Assembly (NCBI GenBank): GCA_016709225.1
Contig: JADJEE010000012.1
Span: forward strand, 992,001 to 1,056,000
Origin: Deltaproteobacteria bacterium
GTDB taxonomy: Bacteria > Myxococcota_A > Polyangia > Nannocystales > Nannocystaceae
DNA: 64,000 bases
Direction: 5' to 3'
The stretch's first letter is position 1, and every line of letters starts with the position of its first letter. The notes below the pieces were generated by a model that was not told the origin of the DNA, ran no database searches, and was given only the letters and a program-made list of their open reading frames with translations. Of the stretch, positions 1 through 10,401 are shown piece by piece. Position numbers and translations under genes: made by a program.

Positions 1-901
1 ACGGCCCGACCGCCATGCACGAGTCGCACGACTCGACCATGTCAGGGGTGCCATCGGGCTCGACGTCGATGCGCAACAGCTTCGAGAGCAGCACGCCGGT
101 GTTGCGACCGGTGTTGAAGGCGTCGTCGGCGAGGCCGCCATCGCCGAGTCCGATGTACAGCAAGCCGTCGGGCCCGAAGCCGATCATGCCGCCGTTGTGG
201 TTGCCCGCCGGCTCGTCCACCGCGATCACCGTGCGCGCGGTGGTCGGATCGACTTGGTTCGGATCGTTGGCGTCGAGCATGAACTCGACCACGGTCTGCG
301 GCGGGCTGTTGCCCATGCCGGCGGGCGTGTAGGCCACGTACACGCGGGGGTCGTCGGGGAAGTTGGGATGGAACGCGAAGCCCAGCAGCCCGCGCTCGTC
401 GCCGATGAACTGATCGTCGGCGTTGGGCACGTCGACGTGGAGGAACACCGCCTCGGGTGCGGTGGTCTGCCCGGGCTCGAGGATGCGCACGTCGCCGCCC
501 TGCTCGACCACGAACAGTCGATCGGGCTGGTGCGGATCGCCGAGCGCCAGCACCGGACGATCGAACCCGGTCGCGACCTCGACCAGCGAGAGGTCACCCG
601 CGGTCGCCGTGTACGGACACGCCGGCAGATCGCCGGTCTCGTTGCCGGTCGACGACGAACCGTCGGAGCCACCGCTGCTGTCGGCCGTGGTGGTCGTCAT
701 CGTGGTCGACGCGGTCGTGGCATCGGTCGTCGAGTTGGTGGTCGACGCGGTGGTGTCGCTCTGCGTCGTGGACGCGCTCGTGGAACCTCCGGTACTCGAA
801 TCCGAACCTCCGCCGGTGGCACCGTCGTCCCCTCCGGGACAGGCGGCCAACAGCCCGAGCGACAACGAAGACAGCAAGTAGACGAGACGATGGCGATGCA
901 T
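1..901 (-). CDS. PQQ-type sugar dehydrogenase-like lipoprotein (3' end outside window)
   Basis: Exported beta-propeller oxidoreductase of the glucose/sorbosone dehydrogenase family (soluble PQQ sugar dehydrogenase type), truncated by the window start so the C-terminus is missing. It begins at ATG 901 with a short signal peptide ending in a lipobox-like LLAAC, then about 60 residues of Ser/Thr/Asp linker. The propeller follows: FDRPVLALGDPHQPDRLFVV, EQGGDVRILEPG, and the diagnostic GNHNGGMIGFGPDG with LYIGLGDGG; the His of the HNGG motif is the expected catalytic base. It is a close paralogue of the gene at 3291-4769, sharing motif order and linker style. It is divergent from the vWA lipoprotein gene starting at 1001. 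Family is confident; the sugar substrate, and whether PQQ is really bound, are unknown. Confidence 0.85.
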   Translation of the reverse strand, partial: MHRHRLVYLLSSLSLGLLAACPGGDDGATGGGSDSSTGGSTSASTTQSDTTASTTNSTTDATTASTTMTTTTADSSGGSDGSSSTGNETGDLPACPYTATAGDLSLVEVATGFDRPVLALGDPHQPDRLFVVEQGGDVRILEPGQTTAPEAVFLHVDVPNADDQFIGDERGLLGFAFHPNFPDDPRVYVAYTPAGMGNSPPQTVVEFMLDANDPNQVDPTTARTVIAVDEPAGNHNGGMIGFGPDGLLYIGLGDGGLADDAFNTGRNTGVLLSKLLRIDVEPDGTPDMVESCDSCMAVGP

Positions 902-1000
902 GATGAAGACCTCGGATGCGCGCGAACGCGCCGTGAAGCAAGCGGCTCGGACGGTAGCATCGCTACGTGCGCCCACCCAAGCCTGATAACCTGTGGCGGC

Positions 1001-2299
1001 ATGACGCACTCGAGTGGGACGAGTCGTGTGACCGGGGGTACGACGGCGTTGGCGCGATGCGGCCCACGACGCAGCGGTTGGCGGACCACGATCGCCTGTC
1101 TGGGGCTTGCACAATGCGCGAGCGCGCTTGCCCTCGTGACGACCGCCTGCGGTGACGGCGGTGGCGGCACAGGCACCGCGACCACGGCCGCGAGCGGTAT
1201 CGGCACGCTGAGCACGACCGACGGCACCACCGACGGCGGCACCGCGGCCGACAGCGGCGACAAGCTCGACCTCGGTCCATCGGCCGACATCGAGCCCGAG
1301 ACCGGCGGCGAGTGCGTCTCGCAGAGCGCCGACGCCGAGCTGAGCTATCGGCCGGTCGACGTGCTCGTCGTGGTCGACACCTCGAACTCGATGGGCGCCG
1401 CGATCGCAGCGATGCAAGCCAGCATCAACGACGACTTCGCGGCGATCCTCGGCGCCAGCGGGCTCGACTACCGCGTGATCGTGGCGGCCGATTACCCCAC
1501 GGTCTGCATCTCGCCGCCGCTGTCGGGCACCGATTGCGAGGCCGCTCCGGTGGCGCCGGTCGTCACCGACCACTACGCCCACTACGACGCGGCCACCGGC
1601 TCGGGCAGCTTCCTCGACAACATCGTCGCCTGGGCGACGAACCCCGATCCGGGCGGACTGCTGCCGGGCGGCTACGTCGACGCGCTGCGCCCCGACGCCG
1701 TGAAGACCATCGTCGGCATGACCGACGGCACTTCGGCCTCGAACGAGGTCACGCTCGCGGCCGCCTTCGATGACGCACTGCTGGCGCTGCCCGGCAGCCC
1801 GTTCGGCACGGCCGGCGATCGGCAGTACGTGTTCCACCTCTTCACGTCGATGCCGGTCAACAACCCGCCGGCGATGCCGTGGGGGCCCGCCGACCCGCTC
1901 GCGGGCCAAGGCGAGTCCATCCAGCAGGTCGCGGTGCTGACCGGCGGGCTGCGCTTCCCGTTCACGCAGACCCAGGACTTCGGCGCCGTGTTCAACACCA
2001 TCGCGACCGGCGTCGTCGAGGCCACGCCGGTGAGCTGCGAGTTTGCGATCCCGGAGCCGCCACCGGGCGAGTCGATCGATCCCGACACCATCGAGATCGA
2101 CTATACGCCGGGCGGCGGCGGCATCCCCGAGACCTTCCACCAGGTGGTCGGTCCCGCGGACTGTGGTGCCGACGCGTTCTACATCGCGGACGGCATGGTG
2201 TTCCTGTGCCCCGCGGCCTGCGGCGTCGTGCAGGCCGACACCATGGCACACCTCGACGTGCGCTACGGCTGCGACGTGGGCTTCGATCCCCAGGGCTGA
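1001..2299 (+). CDS. von Willebrand factor A domain lipoprotein
   Basis: Predicted exported lipoprotein of 432 residues. The N-terminal hydrophobic segment ends in LVTTAC, a lipobox, and the mature protein starts with a Gly/Thr/Asp-rich linker. The core is a vWA fold: VDVLVVVDTSNSM gives the first MIDAS motif DxSxS, which binds a divalent metal and ligand proteins. The C-terminal part is Cys-containing (ECVS, VSCEF, CPAACGVV), so disulfides are likely. The start ATG 1001 is chosen because it gives the signal peptide; the same frame stays open far upstream, but that stretch overlaps the divergent dehydrogenase gene and carries no family match. Role is inferred only as a cell-surface binding protein. 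Confidence 0.8.
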   Translation: MTHSSGTSRVTGGTTALARCGPRRSGWRTTIACLGLAQCASALALVTTACGDGGGGTGTATTAASGIGTLSTTDGTTDGGTAADSGDKLDLGPSADIEPETGGECVSQSADAELSYRPVDVLVVVDTSNSMGAAIAAMQASINDDFAAILGASGLDYRVIVAADYPTVCISPPLSGTDCEAAPVAPVVTDHYAHYDAATGSGSFLDNIVAWATNPDPGGLLPGGYVDALRPDAVKTIVGMTDGTSASNEVTLAAAFDDALLALPGSPFGTAGDRQYVFHLFTSMPVNNPPAMPWGPADPLAGQGESIQQVAVLTGGLRFPFTQTQDFGAVFNTIATGVVEATPVSCEFAIPEPPPGESIDPDTIEIDYTPGGGGIPETFHQVVGPADCGADAFYIADGMVFLCPAACGVVQADTMAHLDVRYGCDVGFDPQG

Positions 2300-2343
2300 G
2301 CCGCCCTCGGGACACGAGCAGCAGACCGGCGGCGATCAGGGCT

Positions 2344-3156
2344 CTACGTCGGGCCGTACCCGTAGTCGAGCGTGTACGCCTCGCAGCTCTGATCCGAGAG
2401 CTCGACGTAGACCCAGATGTAGGCGCTCTCGTCGGACCCCGGGCAGTTCACGTACTGCTGCACGGTGTCGTCACCGGCGGCGGTGCAGCAGATGCCGTCG
2501 CCGAGATTGTCACCGACCGGGCACGCATAGTAGGTGCTGTTGGTCGCGACGCAATCGGGGTAGAGGCACACCCGCGCCGGGCTACCTGCGACCACGGTGA
2601 CGGTCGCGAGCCCGTCTTCGAAGTCGTTGCAGGTCCACTCGCCGGTATAGCGGTACCAGTCGTTGCCGGTGTTGGTGTCGAGCGCGGCGTCGAGGGTCGA
2701 CGGCGCGTCGTGGCAGTCGACGCTGCCGAGATCGACGGCGGCGTCAGCATCGTCGTTGGGCTCGTCGGGATCGACGCAGCCGCCGGTGTCCTGACCACCG
2801 CTGCCGGTGCTGGCATCGCTGGCGCTGCCCGCATCGGTCTCGCTCAAGCCGGTGAGCGTGACGGTGTCGATCGGCGTGCTGCTGCTGCCCGGATCACCAC
2901 TGCTGCCCTCGGCACTCGCGGAGGTGGGGTCGCCGCTCGGCCCCGCGCTGGCATCGCTGGTCGTCGACGAGCTGCTGCCGCCGTTGGTGCCCTGCGACGT
3001 ACCGGTCGACGACATGCCGCCACCGGTCACCGGCTCGGTCGACGCGCTACTGCTGTCGCCGCCACCGTTGCCGCCGGCCTCACCGTTGCTCTCGACGGGA
3101 TTTCCAGTGCAGGCACCGAGGGTGACCGCGACCAGGAGTCCTCGAACACGCACCAT
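2344..3156 (-). CDS. Ser/Thr-linker lipoprotein, unknown function
   Basis: Lipoprotein of 270 residues. ATG 3156 gives MVRVRGLLVAVTLGACTG, a compact signal peptide with lipobox LGAC. About 110 residues of Gly/Ser/Thr linker follow, then a globular C-terminal domain with paired cysteines (GGCVDPDEPNDDADAA, ICCTAAGDD, YVNCPGSDESAYIWVY). The DEPNDDADAA stretch and the later YRYTGEWTCN resemble the pre-peptidase C-terminal type beta-sandwich found in many myxobacterial secreted proteins, but I cannot confirm that fold. It lies convergent with the vWA gene (44 bp between stops) and downstream of the dehydrogenase at 3291-4769 on the same strand, 134 bp away, so it may be co-transcribed with it. 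Confidence 0.7.
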   Translation of the reverse strand: MVRVRGLLVAVTLGACTGNPVESNGEAGGNGGGDSSSASTEPVTGGGMSSTGTSQGTNGGSSSSTTSDASAGPSGDPTSASAEGSSGDPGSSSTPIDTVTLTGLSETDAGSASDASTGSGGQDTGGCVDPDEPNDDADAAVDLGSVDCHDAPSTLDAALDTNTGNDWYRYTGEWTCNDFEDGLATVTVVAGSPARVCLYPDCVATNSTYYACPVGDNLGDGICCTAAGDDTVQQYVNCPGSDESAYIWVYVELSDQSCEAYTLDYGYGPT

Positions 3157-3290
3157 CTCGGCGATGCTACCAGCTTCACCGCGCCCGCGACTGTCGATCG
3201 CGGCACGATCCCGGTTCGCAATCGCCCATGGCGCGTGCCCGCGCACCGGTCGCGACGAAATCCCCGCACGGCGGGCGATCGTCCTCACCA

Positions 3291-4769
3291 TCACTGCGGT
3301 GAGAGTCGGTACACGAGGCCGTCGCTGATGGGCCCGTTCGGCGGCGCATCGACGGTGGTGATGAACACGTCGCCGTACGCGTTCCAGCCGTTGCCGAGGA
3401 TGCGCTCACCGGTCGAGAGCACCGCGCCGAAGTCGGTGACCGAGGTCCCGTCCCACGCCGCGGCCGACAGCTCGCCGGTGCAGTAGTCGCCGTACACGTA
3501 GAGGCCGCTCCACGCCGGCACCTCGCAGGAGCGGTAGACCGCGCCGCCGGTGATCGAGCACGCCGGACCGTGGCCGTACTCCAGCAGCGGCATCGTCATG
3601 CCGTCGCCGTTGACGGCATTGGGCTCGGTGAGTTCCTCGCAGGGGCCGTTGAAGCAGTGGAAGCCCTCCATGCTGCTCCAACCATAGTCGCCGCCGCCGA
3701 CCACGAGATCGACCTCCTCCCACGCGCCCTGGCCGACGTCGCCGACCCACAGGTCGCCGTTGTCGGCATCGAACGCGAAGCGCCACGGGTTGCGAAAACC
3801 CCACGCGAAGATCTCCGGCGCGAAGCTGCCATCGTCGACGAACGGATTGTCGGGCGGGATCGTGTAGTCGAACGGGCCCAGCTGGGCGCACGAGACCCCG
3901 GCGCCGGGGTTGTCGATGCAGGCGACGGGATTGTCCGGCGTGCCGTCGGGCTCGACGTCGATGCGCAGGATCTTGGCGAGGATCACCGACGGATCGCGAC
4001 CGGTCTGCGGGGTATCGCCACCGTCACCGCCGTCGCCGAGCCCGATGTAGAGGTTGCCGTCGGGCCCGAACGCGATCATGCCGCCGTTGTGGTTGCCGAA
4101 TGGTTCGGCGGCCTCGATCACGATGCGCTCGCTGGTCGGATCGACGTGATCGGCGTCGCCATCGGCGAGCATGAACTCGCTCACGCGCGTGGGTGCGGCC
4201 GCGCCGTCTCCGTCGGGCGCGCTGTAGGCCACGTAGACCCGCGGGTCGGTGGGGAACTGCGGATGGAAAGCGAAGCCGAGCAACCCCGCCTCGCAGCCGA
4301 TCGTGGGGTTGTTGCCGCACACGACGTCGATCGAGAGGAAGGCGTCGTCGGGGGCCGTGGTGGCGCCAGGCTCGAGGATGCGGACGTTGCCGCCCTGCTC
4401 GACGACGAACAGACGATCGGGCTCGGTGGGGTGACCGAGCGCGAGCACCGGGCGATCGAAGCCGCTGGCGACGGGCACCAGCGCGAGCTCGGGCATGCCA
4501 TCGATCGGCGTGTACGGGCACGGCAGCTCACCGGTGGTGCTGGTGCCGTCGGTGGTGCCGCCGCTGCTGGAGTCCGCGTCGGTGGTCATCGACGTCGCCG
4601 TCATCGTGGCCGACGCGGTCGGCTCGGTACCCGCGGTCGTCAGGGTCGCAGTGCCGTCGGTCGCGGTGGTGCTCCCACTCGAGTCGGCGCCCGTGCCATC
4701 ACCGCCACCACCGGGGCAGGCACCGCAAAAGAGCAACGCGAGCGGGAGCAACGATTCACGGTGATGCAT
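3291..4769 (-). CDS. PQQ-type sugar dehydrogenase-like lipoprotein
   Basis: Complete 492-residue paralogue of the gene at 1-901. ATG 4769 starts MHHRESLLPLALLFCGACPG, a lipoprotein-type signal, followed by roughly 60 residues of Thr/Ser linker. The six-bladed glucose/sorbosone dehydrogenase propeller shows FDRPVLALGHPTEPDRLFVV, GNHNGGMIAFGPDGNLYIGL, GDGGDGGDTPQTGRDP (calcium/PQQ loop region of the family), WGFRNPWRFAFDADNGDLWV and GDVGQGAWEEVDLV, all family hallmarks. Paired cysteines in the second half suggest disulfides. Known family members oxidise aldoses at the periplasmic face using PQQ; substrate and cofactor here are inferred. A Nannocystis-like predator could use it in sugar oxidation, but no PQQ synthesis genes are in this window. 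Confidence 0.88.
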   Translation of the reverse strand: MHHRESLLPLALLFCGACPGGGGDGTGADSSGSTTATDGTATLTTAGTEPTASATMTATSMTTDADSSSGGTTDGTSTTGELPCPYTPIDGMPELALVPVASGFDRPVLALGHPTEPDRLFVVEQGGNVRILEPGATTAPDDAFLSIDVVCGNNPTIGCEAGLLGFAFHPQFPTDPRVYVAYSAPDGDGAAAPTRVSEFMLADGDADHVDPTSERIVIEAAEPFGNHNGGMIAFGPDGNLYIGLGDGGDGGDTPQTGRDPSVILAKILRIDVEPDGTPDNPVACIDNPGAGVSCAQLGPFDYTIPPDNPFVDDGSFAPEIFAWGFRNPWRFAFDADNGDLWVGDVGQGAWEEVDLVVGGGDYGWSSMEGFHCFNGPCEELTEPNAVNGDGMTMPLLEYGHGPACSITGGAVYRSCEVPAWSGLYVYGDYCTGELSAAAWDGTSVTDFGAVLSTGERILGNGWNAYGDVFITTVDAPPNGPISDGLVYRLSPQ

Positions 4770-4860
4770 GTCAGGCCTCCAAGCGACGGCCCATGCTAAC
4801 AGCCCGCAGCCGATTGCTCGAACCTGGCGGCCGTCGTCTGCGACGGCGCAGGTGGCAACG

Positions 4861-7059
<2,199 letters not shown>

Positions 7060-7229
7060 CGCTGGGCCAGCTATAGCACGGACGGCGTGACCCCGGGCTG
7101 AATCGCGCGGACATCCTGCTAAGCTCCGCCGCGCACATGGCCGCTCGAAACTCGAGTTGCTCACCGCTGCGCGCCGGCGCCCTTCGTCGGCCGCAGATCA
7201 CCGCGCCGCGTCGCGCGTTCGCAGGCCGG

Positions 7230-8462
7230 ATGTGGCGCCGGACGGCCTTGATTGCACTCGTGGTCGCCGCCTGCGATCTGCTGCCCGCGCACGACCAGCC
7301 GCCCAACCCGACACCGGCCGCCGCGCCGCAACCGGAGCCCAGCAAGGCCCCGGAGCCGCCCAAGGTGGTCGAGGCGCCGCCGAAGGAAACCCCGCTCGAG
7401 CCCAAGCTCGATCCGAAGACCGGCACCACACCCGAGGTCCCGACCGTGACGCCCGACGGTCGCATCGAAGACGAGCGCAACACCATCGGCGTGTTCCAGG
7501 CTGCGGCGCCCGCGACCGTCTTCGTGACCCAGAAGCAGACCGTCATCGATCGCTTCTCCATGAAGGAGTTCGAGGTCCCCGCCGGCGCCGGCACCGGCTT
7601 CGTGTGGGACGCCGAGGGCCACGTGGTGACCAACTGCCACGTCGCGCTGCGTGACTGCCAGAAGCGCATCAAGGCCGAGAACCTCTCGGTGACGCTCTAC
7701 GACCAGAAGAGCTACGACGCGACCCTGGTCGGCTTCGATCCGTTCCACGACATCGCCGTGCTGAAGATCGCCGCCGACACCAAGACGCTGGTGCCGATTC
7801 GCCGCCCCGACAACGGCTACAAGCTCGAGGTCGGTCAGAAGACCATCGCGATCGGCAACCCCTTCGGCCTCGATCACACGCTGACCGTGGGCGTGATCTC
7901 GGCGCTCGGACGCGAGGTCAAGGGCATCGGTGATGTCACGATCCGCGGCATGGTCCAGACCGACGCCGCGATCAACCCCGGCAACTCCGGCGGCCCGCTG
8001 CTCGACTCGCGCGGCCAGCTCATCGGCATGAACACGATGATCTTCAGCACCAGCGGGAGCGCGGCGGGCATCGGCTTCGCGGTGCCGGTGAACACCATCG
8101 ATCGCGTGGTGCCGCAGATCATCACCACCGGCGCGCCCGAGCGCGTGGGCATCGGCATCACCTACATCGAGGACGAACGCATCCTGCGGAAGCTCGGCGT
8201 CGAGGGTGTACTGGTCGGCACGGTCGCGTCGGGATCGCCCGCCGCCAAGGCCGGCCTGCGTCCCGCGACCGAGGGCGCCGCGGGGCTCACGCTCGACGTC
8301 ATCGTCGGCATCGACGACAAGCGGATCAAGAGCTTCGACGACCTCTACGGCGCGCTCGAGGAGCGCGCCGAGGGCGACGTGGTCAAGGTCTCGGTGCAGC
8401 GCCTGCCCGAGAACAAGGTCGAGACCGTCGAGGTCACGCTCATGAAGCTGGCGACCCGCTGA
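7230..8462 (+). CDS. S1C (HtrA/DegP-type) serine protease, lipoprotein
   Basis: Envelope quality-control protease of the HtrA family, 410 residues from ATG 7230. This start gives MWRRTALIALVVAACDLLP, a lipoprotein signal with lipobox VAAC; the frame is open back to ATG 7137, but that would bury the signal. After a Pro-rich linker the trypsin-like domain carries the full triad: His137 in NCHVAL, Asp174 in FHDIAVL and Ser253 in NPGNSGGPLL. One PDZ domain follows (about residues 300-405, GVLVGTVASGSPAAKAGL). Family members degrade or refold misfolded periplasmic proteins. It is divergent from the Ser/Thr kinase and starts a + strand run with hslO downstream, a stress-linked neighbourhood. Confidence 0.93.
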   Translation: MWRRTALIALVVAACDLLPAHDQPPNPTPAAAPQPEPSKAPEPPKVVEAPPKETPLEPKLDPKTGTTPEVPTVTPDGRIEDERNTIGVFQAAAPATVFVTQKQTVIDRFSMKEFEVPAGAGTGFVWDAEGHVVTNCHVALRDCQKRIKAENLSVTLYDQKSYDATLVGFDPFHDIAVLKIAADTKTLVPIRRPDNGYKLEVGQKTIAIGNPFGLDHTLTVGVISALGREVKGIGDVTIRGMVQTDAAINPGNSGGPLLDSRGQLIGMNTMIFSTSGSAAGIGFAVPVNTIDRVVPQIITTGAPERVGIGITYIEDERILRKLGVEGVLVGTVASGSPAAKAGLRPATEGAAGLTLDVIVGIDDKRIKSFDDLYGALEERAEGDVVKVSVQRLPENKVETVEVTLMKLATR

Positions 8463-8494
8463 CGTGCGCCTGCGCGTCCCGTTGTCCTGCTAGA

Positions 8495-9397
8495 ATGTTC
8501 GGCGTGGATCGCCTGCTGCGGGGCATCAACGCCGAGCACACCGTGCGGGTCGTGAGCGCGATCGCGACCGACGCCGTGCGCGACGGCTGCCAGCGACACG
8601 GACTGCGCGGGGTCGAGGCCGTCGTGCTCGGCCGGGGGCTACTCGCCGGCTGCCTGCTCGCCACGCTCACCAAACAAGACCGTGAGCGCGTGCGCATCGC
8701 CGTCGAGGGAAGCGGTCCGCTCGGGCGCCTGCTCATCGATGCGTTCGGCAACGGCGACGTGCGCGGGTGCCTGAGCCGACGCCTCGCCAGCACCATCACG
8801 CCGCCGACCGCCGCGGTGCGCGTCGAGCTGGGCCCGTGGATCGGGCACGAAGGGCGGGTAGTCGTGACCCGCGACATCGGACTCGAGAACCAATACCAGG
8901 GCGTGGTCGAGATCGACGAAGGCGAGCTCGATCGCGATCTCGAGCGCTACCTGCAGAGCAGCGAGCAGCTGCCGTCGGTGCTCGCGTGCGAGGTCGTGCT
9001 CGACGCCCACGGCGAGATCGCCCGCGCCGGCGGGGTGCTCTGTCAGAGCTTCCCCGGCGCGCCCACTGCGGTGATCGAGCCGGTCCGCGAGCGTCTCCAC
9101 GGCACCGAGCTCGCGAGCCTCCTGCAGCACGATCGCGACCCCCATGCGCTGATGGGCTTCGCCCTCGGCGGTGAGGAATTCGAGGCCATGGGTGACGCCG
9201 AGCTGCGGTTCCGCTGCTCGTGCGGTCCCGAGCGCGCCGCCGCCGTGTTGTCGACACTCGGCGCCGAGGACCTCGACGAGCTGGCGCGCGAGCCGGGTGA
9301 GACCGAGGTGCGCTGCAGCTACTGCGGCAGCAGCTATCACGTCGACGCCGAGGCGCTGCGTGCGATCGCCCAGCGCGTGCGTGAGCAGCGATCCTGA
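8495..9397 (+). CDS. hslO: Hsp33 family redox-regulated chaperone
   Basis: Cytosolic holdase activated by oxidative unfolding. The 300-residue protein has the usual Hsp33 length. The N-terminal substrate-binding domain is recognisable (DRLLRGINAEHTVRVVSAIA, GRGLLAGCLLATL), and the C-terminal zinc switch has four cysteines arranged CxC then CxxC (FRCSCGPERAAAVL and EVRCSYCGSSYHV). Zinc bound by these thiols is released on oxidation in characterised members. The start is ATG 8495; GTG 8504 is a close alternative. It follows the HtrA-like gene by 32 bp and is separated from the pseudouridine synthase by 2 bp, so the last two are surely one transcript. Confidence 0.93.
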   Translation: MFGVDRLLRGINAEHTVRVVSAIATDAVRDGCQRHGLRGVEAVVLGRGLLAGCLLATLTKQDRERVRIAVEGSGPLGRLLIDAFGNGDVRGCLSRRLASTITPPTAAVRVELGPWIGHEGRVVVTRDIGLENQYQGVVEIDEGELDRDLERYLQSSEQLPSVLACEVVLDAHGEIARAGGVLCQSFPGAPTAVIEPVRERLHGTELASLLQHDRDPHALMGFALGGEEFEAMGDAELRFRCSCGPERAAAVLSTLGAEDLDELAREPGETEVRCSYCGSSYHVDAEALRAIAQRVREQRS

Positions 9398-9399
9398 TC

Positions 9400-10395
9400 A
9401 TGGCTCGGCCGCTTCGCTTCCGTGTGGTGCCGCAGGAGGAGGGCATGATGCTCGGCCACCTCGTCGCGCGTCGCATGCGCGGCACGCCGCTCGAGGCCGC
9501 CAAGGCGTTGATCCGCGCTGGCGCGGTCTACATGGGCCACCTACGGGTGCGCGTGCCGACGGCGCGCGTCGCCGCCGGTGAGCGCATCACCGTCTACCCG
9601 GAGGCCGCCGAGGCCGAGGAGCTCGACATCGCCGAGCTGCGCTTCGTGCATCGCGAGGACCTCTTCGTGGTGCTCGACAAGCCCGCCGGTGTGCCGGTTG
9701 CGTCGACCCGCGAGAGCTCGCGCGGAACCTTGGCCGAGGCGCTGCGACGCCGACTCGAGGCCGATGGCGTGGTGCGTCCCTACGTCGGCGTGGTGCACCG
9801 GCTCGATCGCGGCGCCGCCGGCCTGGTGCTCTTCACCACCCGCTCGGTCGCGAACGCGAGCCTGCACCACTTGTTCGCCAACCACGCAATCGATCGGCGC
9901 TACCGCGTGCTCGTGCACGGCGAGCCCGCGGCATCACCCGGCGAACAGTTCGACTGCGACCTGCCGCTGCTCGAGCTGCACAGCGGCAACAGCAAGGCCG
10001 CGCCCGGCAACCCCCACGCGCGCGCCGCCGTGACCCACTTCCGCCGCCTGCGCGCGCGCAACCCGATCGCCGGCACGACGCTCCTCGAGGCGGTGCTGGA
10101 GACCGGACGGCACCACCAGATCCGCGTGCATGCGGCGGCCCTCGGTCACCCCGTGGTGGGTGATCGTCGCTACGGTGGCGCCCACGCGAACGACGGCGAG
10201 GGTGAGCGCGACGACGCCGACGGCAGCGACCGCCACGGCGGAGCGCTGCATCTGTTGGCGCGCGAGCTGCAGTTCGAACACCCCCTCGCGTCCAGTGCCG
10301 ATATGCCGGCGCGCCCGCGGATTCACCTGTTCGCCCAGACCCCCGCGTGGGCCTGCAGCGTCGACGACCCACCCGCGCGCGATCTGTTACCGTGA
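9400..10395 (+). CDS. RluA-family pseudouridine synthase
   Basis: RNA uridine isomerase of the RluA/RluD family, 331 residues. An S4-like RNA-binding segment occupies about residues 10-70 (LEAAKALIRAGAVYMGHLRV). The catalytic motif HRLDRGAAGLVLF supplies the essential Asp, and HHQIRVHAAALGHPVVGD is the second conserved family block. The rRNA or tRNA site modified cannot be told from sequence. An insertion of Asp/Gly-rich residues (ANDGEGERDDADGSDRHGG) lies near the C-terminus. ATG 9400 is 2 bp after the hslO stop, so translation is likely coupled. Confidence 0.92.
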   Translation: MARPLRFRVVPQEEGMMLGHLVARRMRGTPLEAAKALIRAGAVYMGHLRVRVPTARVAAGERITVYPEAAEAEELDIAELRFVHREDLFVVLDKPAGVPVASTRESSRGTLAEALRRRLEADGVVRPYVGVVHRLDRGAAGLVLFTTRSVANASLHHLFANHAIDRRYRVLVHGEPAASPGEQFDCDLPLLELHSGNSKAAPGNPHARAAVTHFRRLRARNPIAGTTLLEAVLETGRHHQIRVHAAALGHPVVGDRRYGGAHANDGEGERDDADGSDRHGGALHLLARELQFEHPLASSADMPARPRIHLFAQTPAWACSVDDPPARDLLP

Positions 10396-10401
10396 CGGAC
10401 G

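Noticed and set aside
197..1000. N-terminal extension of the vWA lipoprotein
   Set aside because: It overlaps the dehydrogenase gene on the other strand and would bury the signal peptide that begins at ATG 1001.
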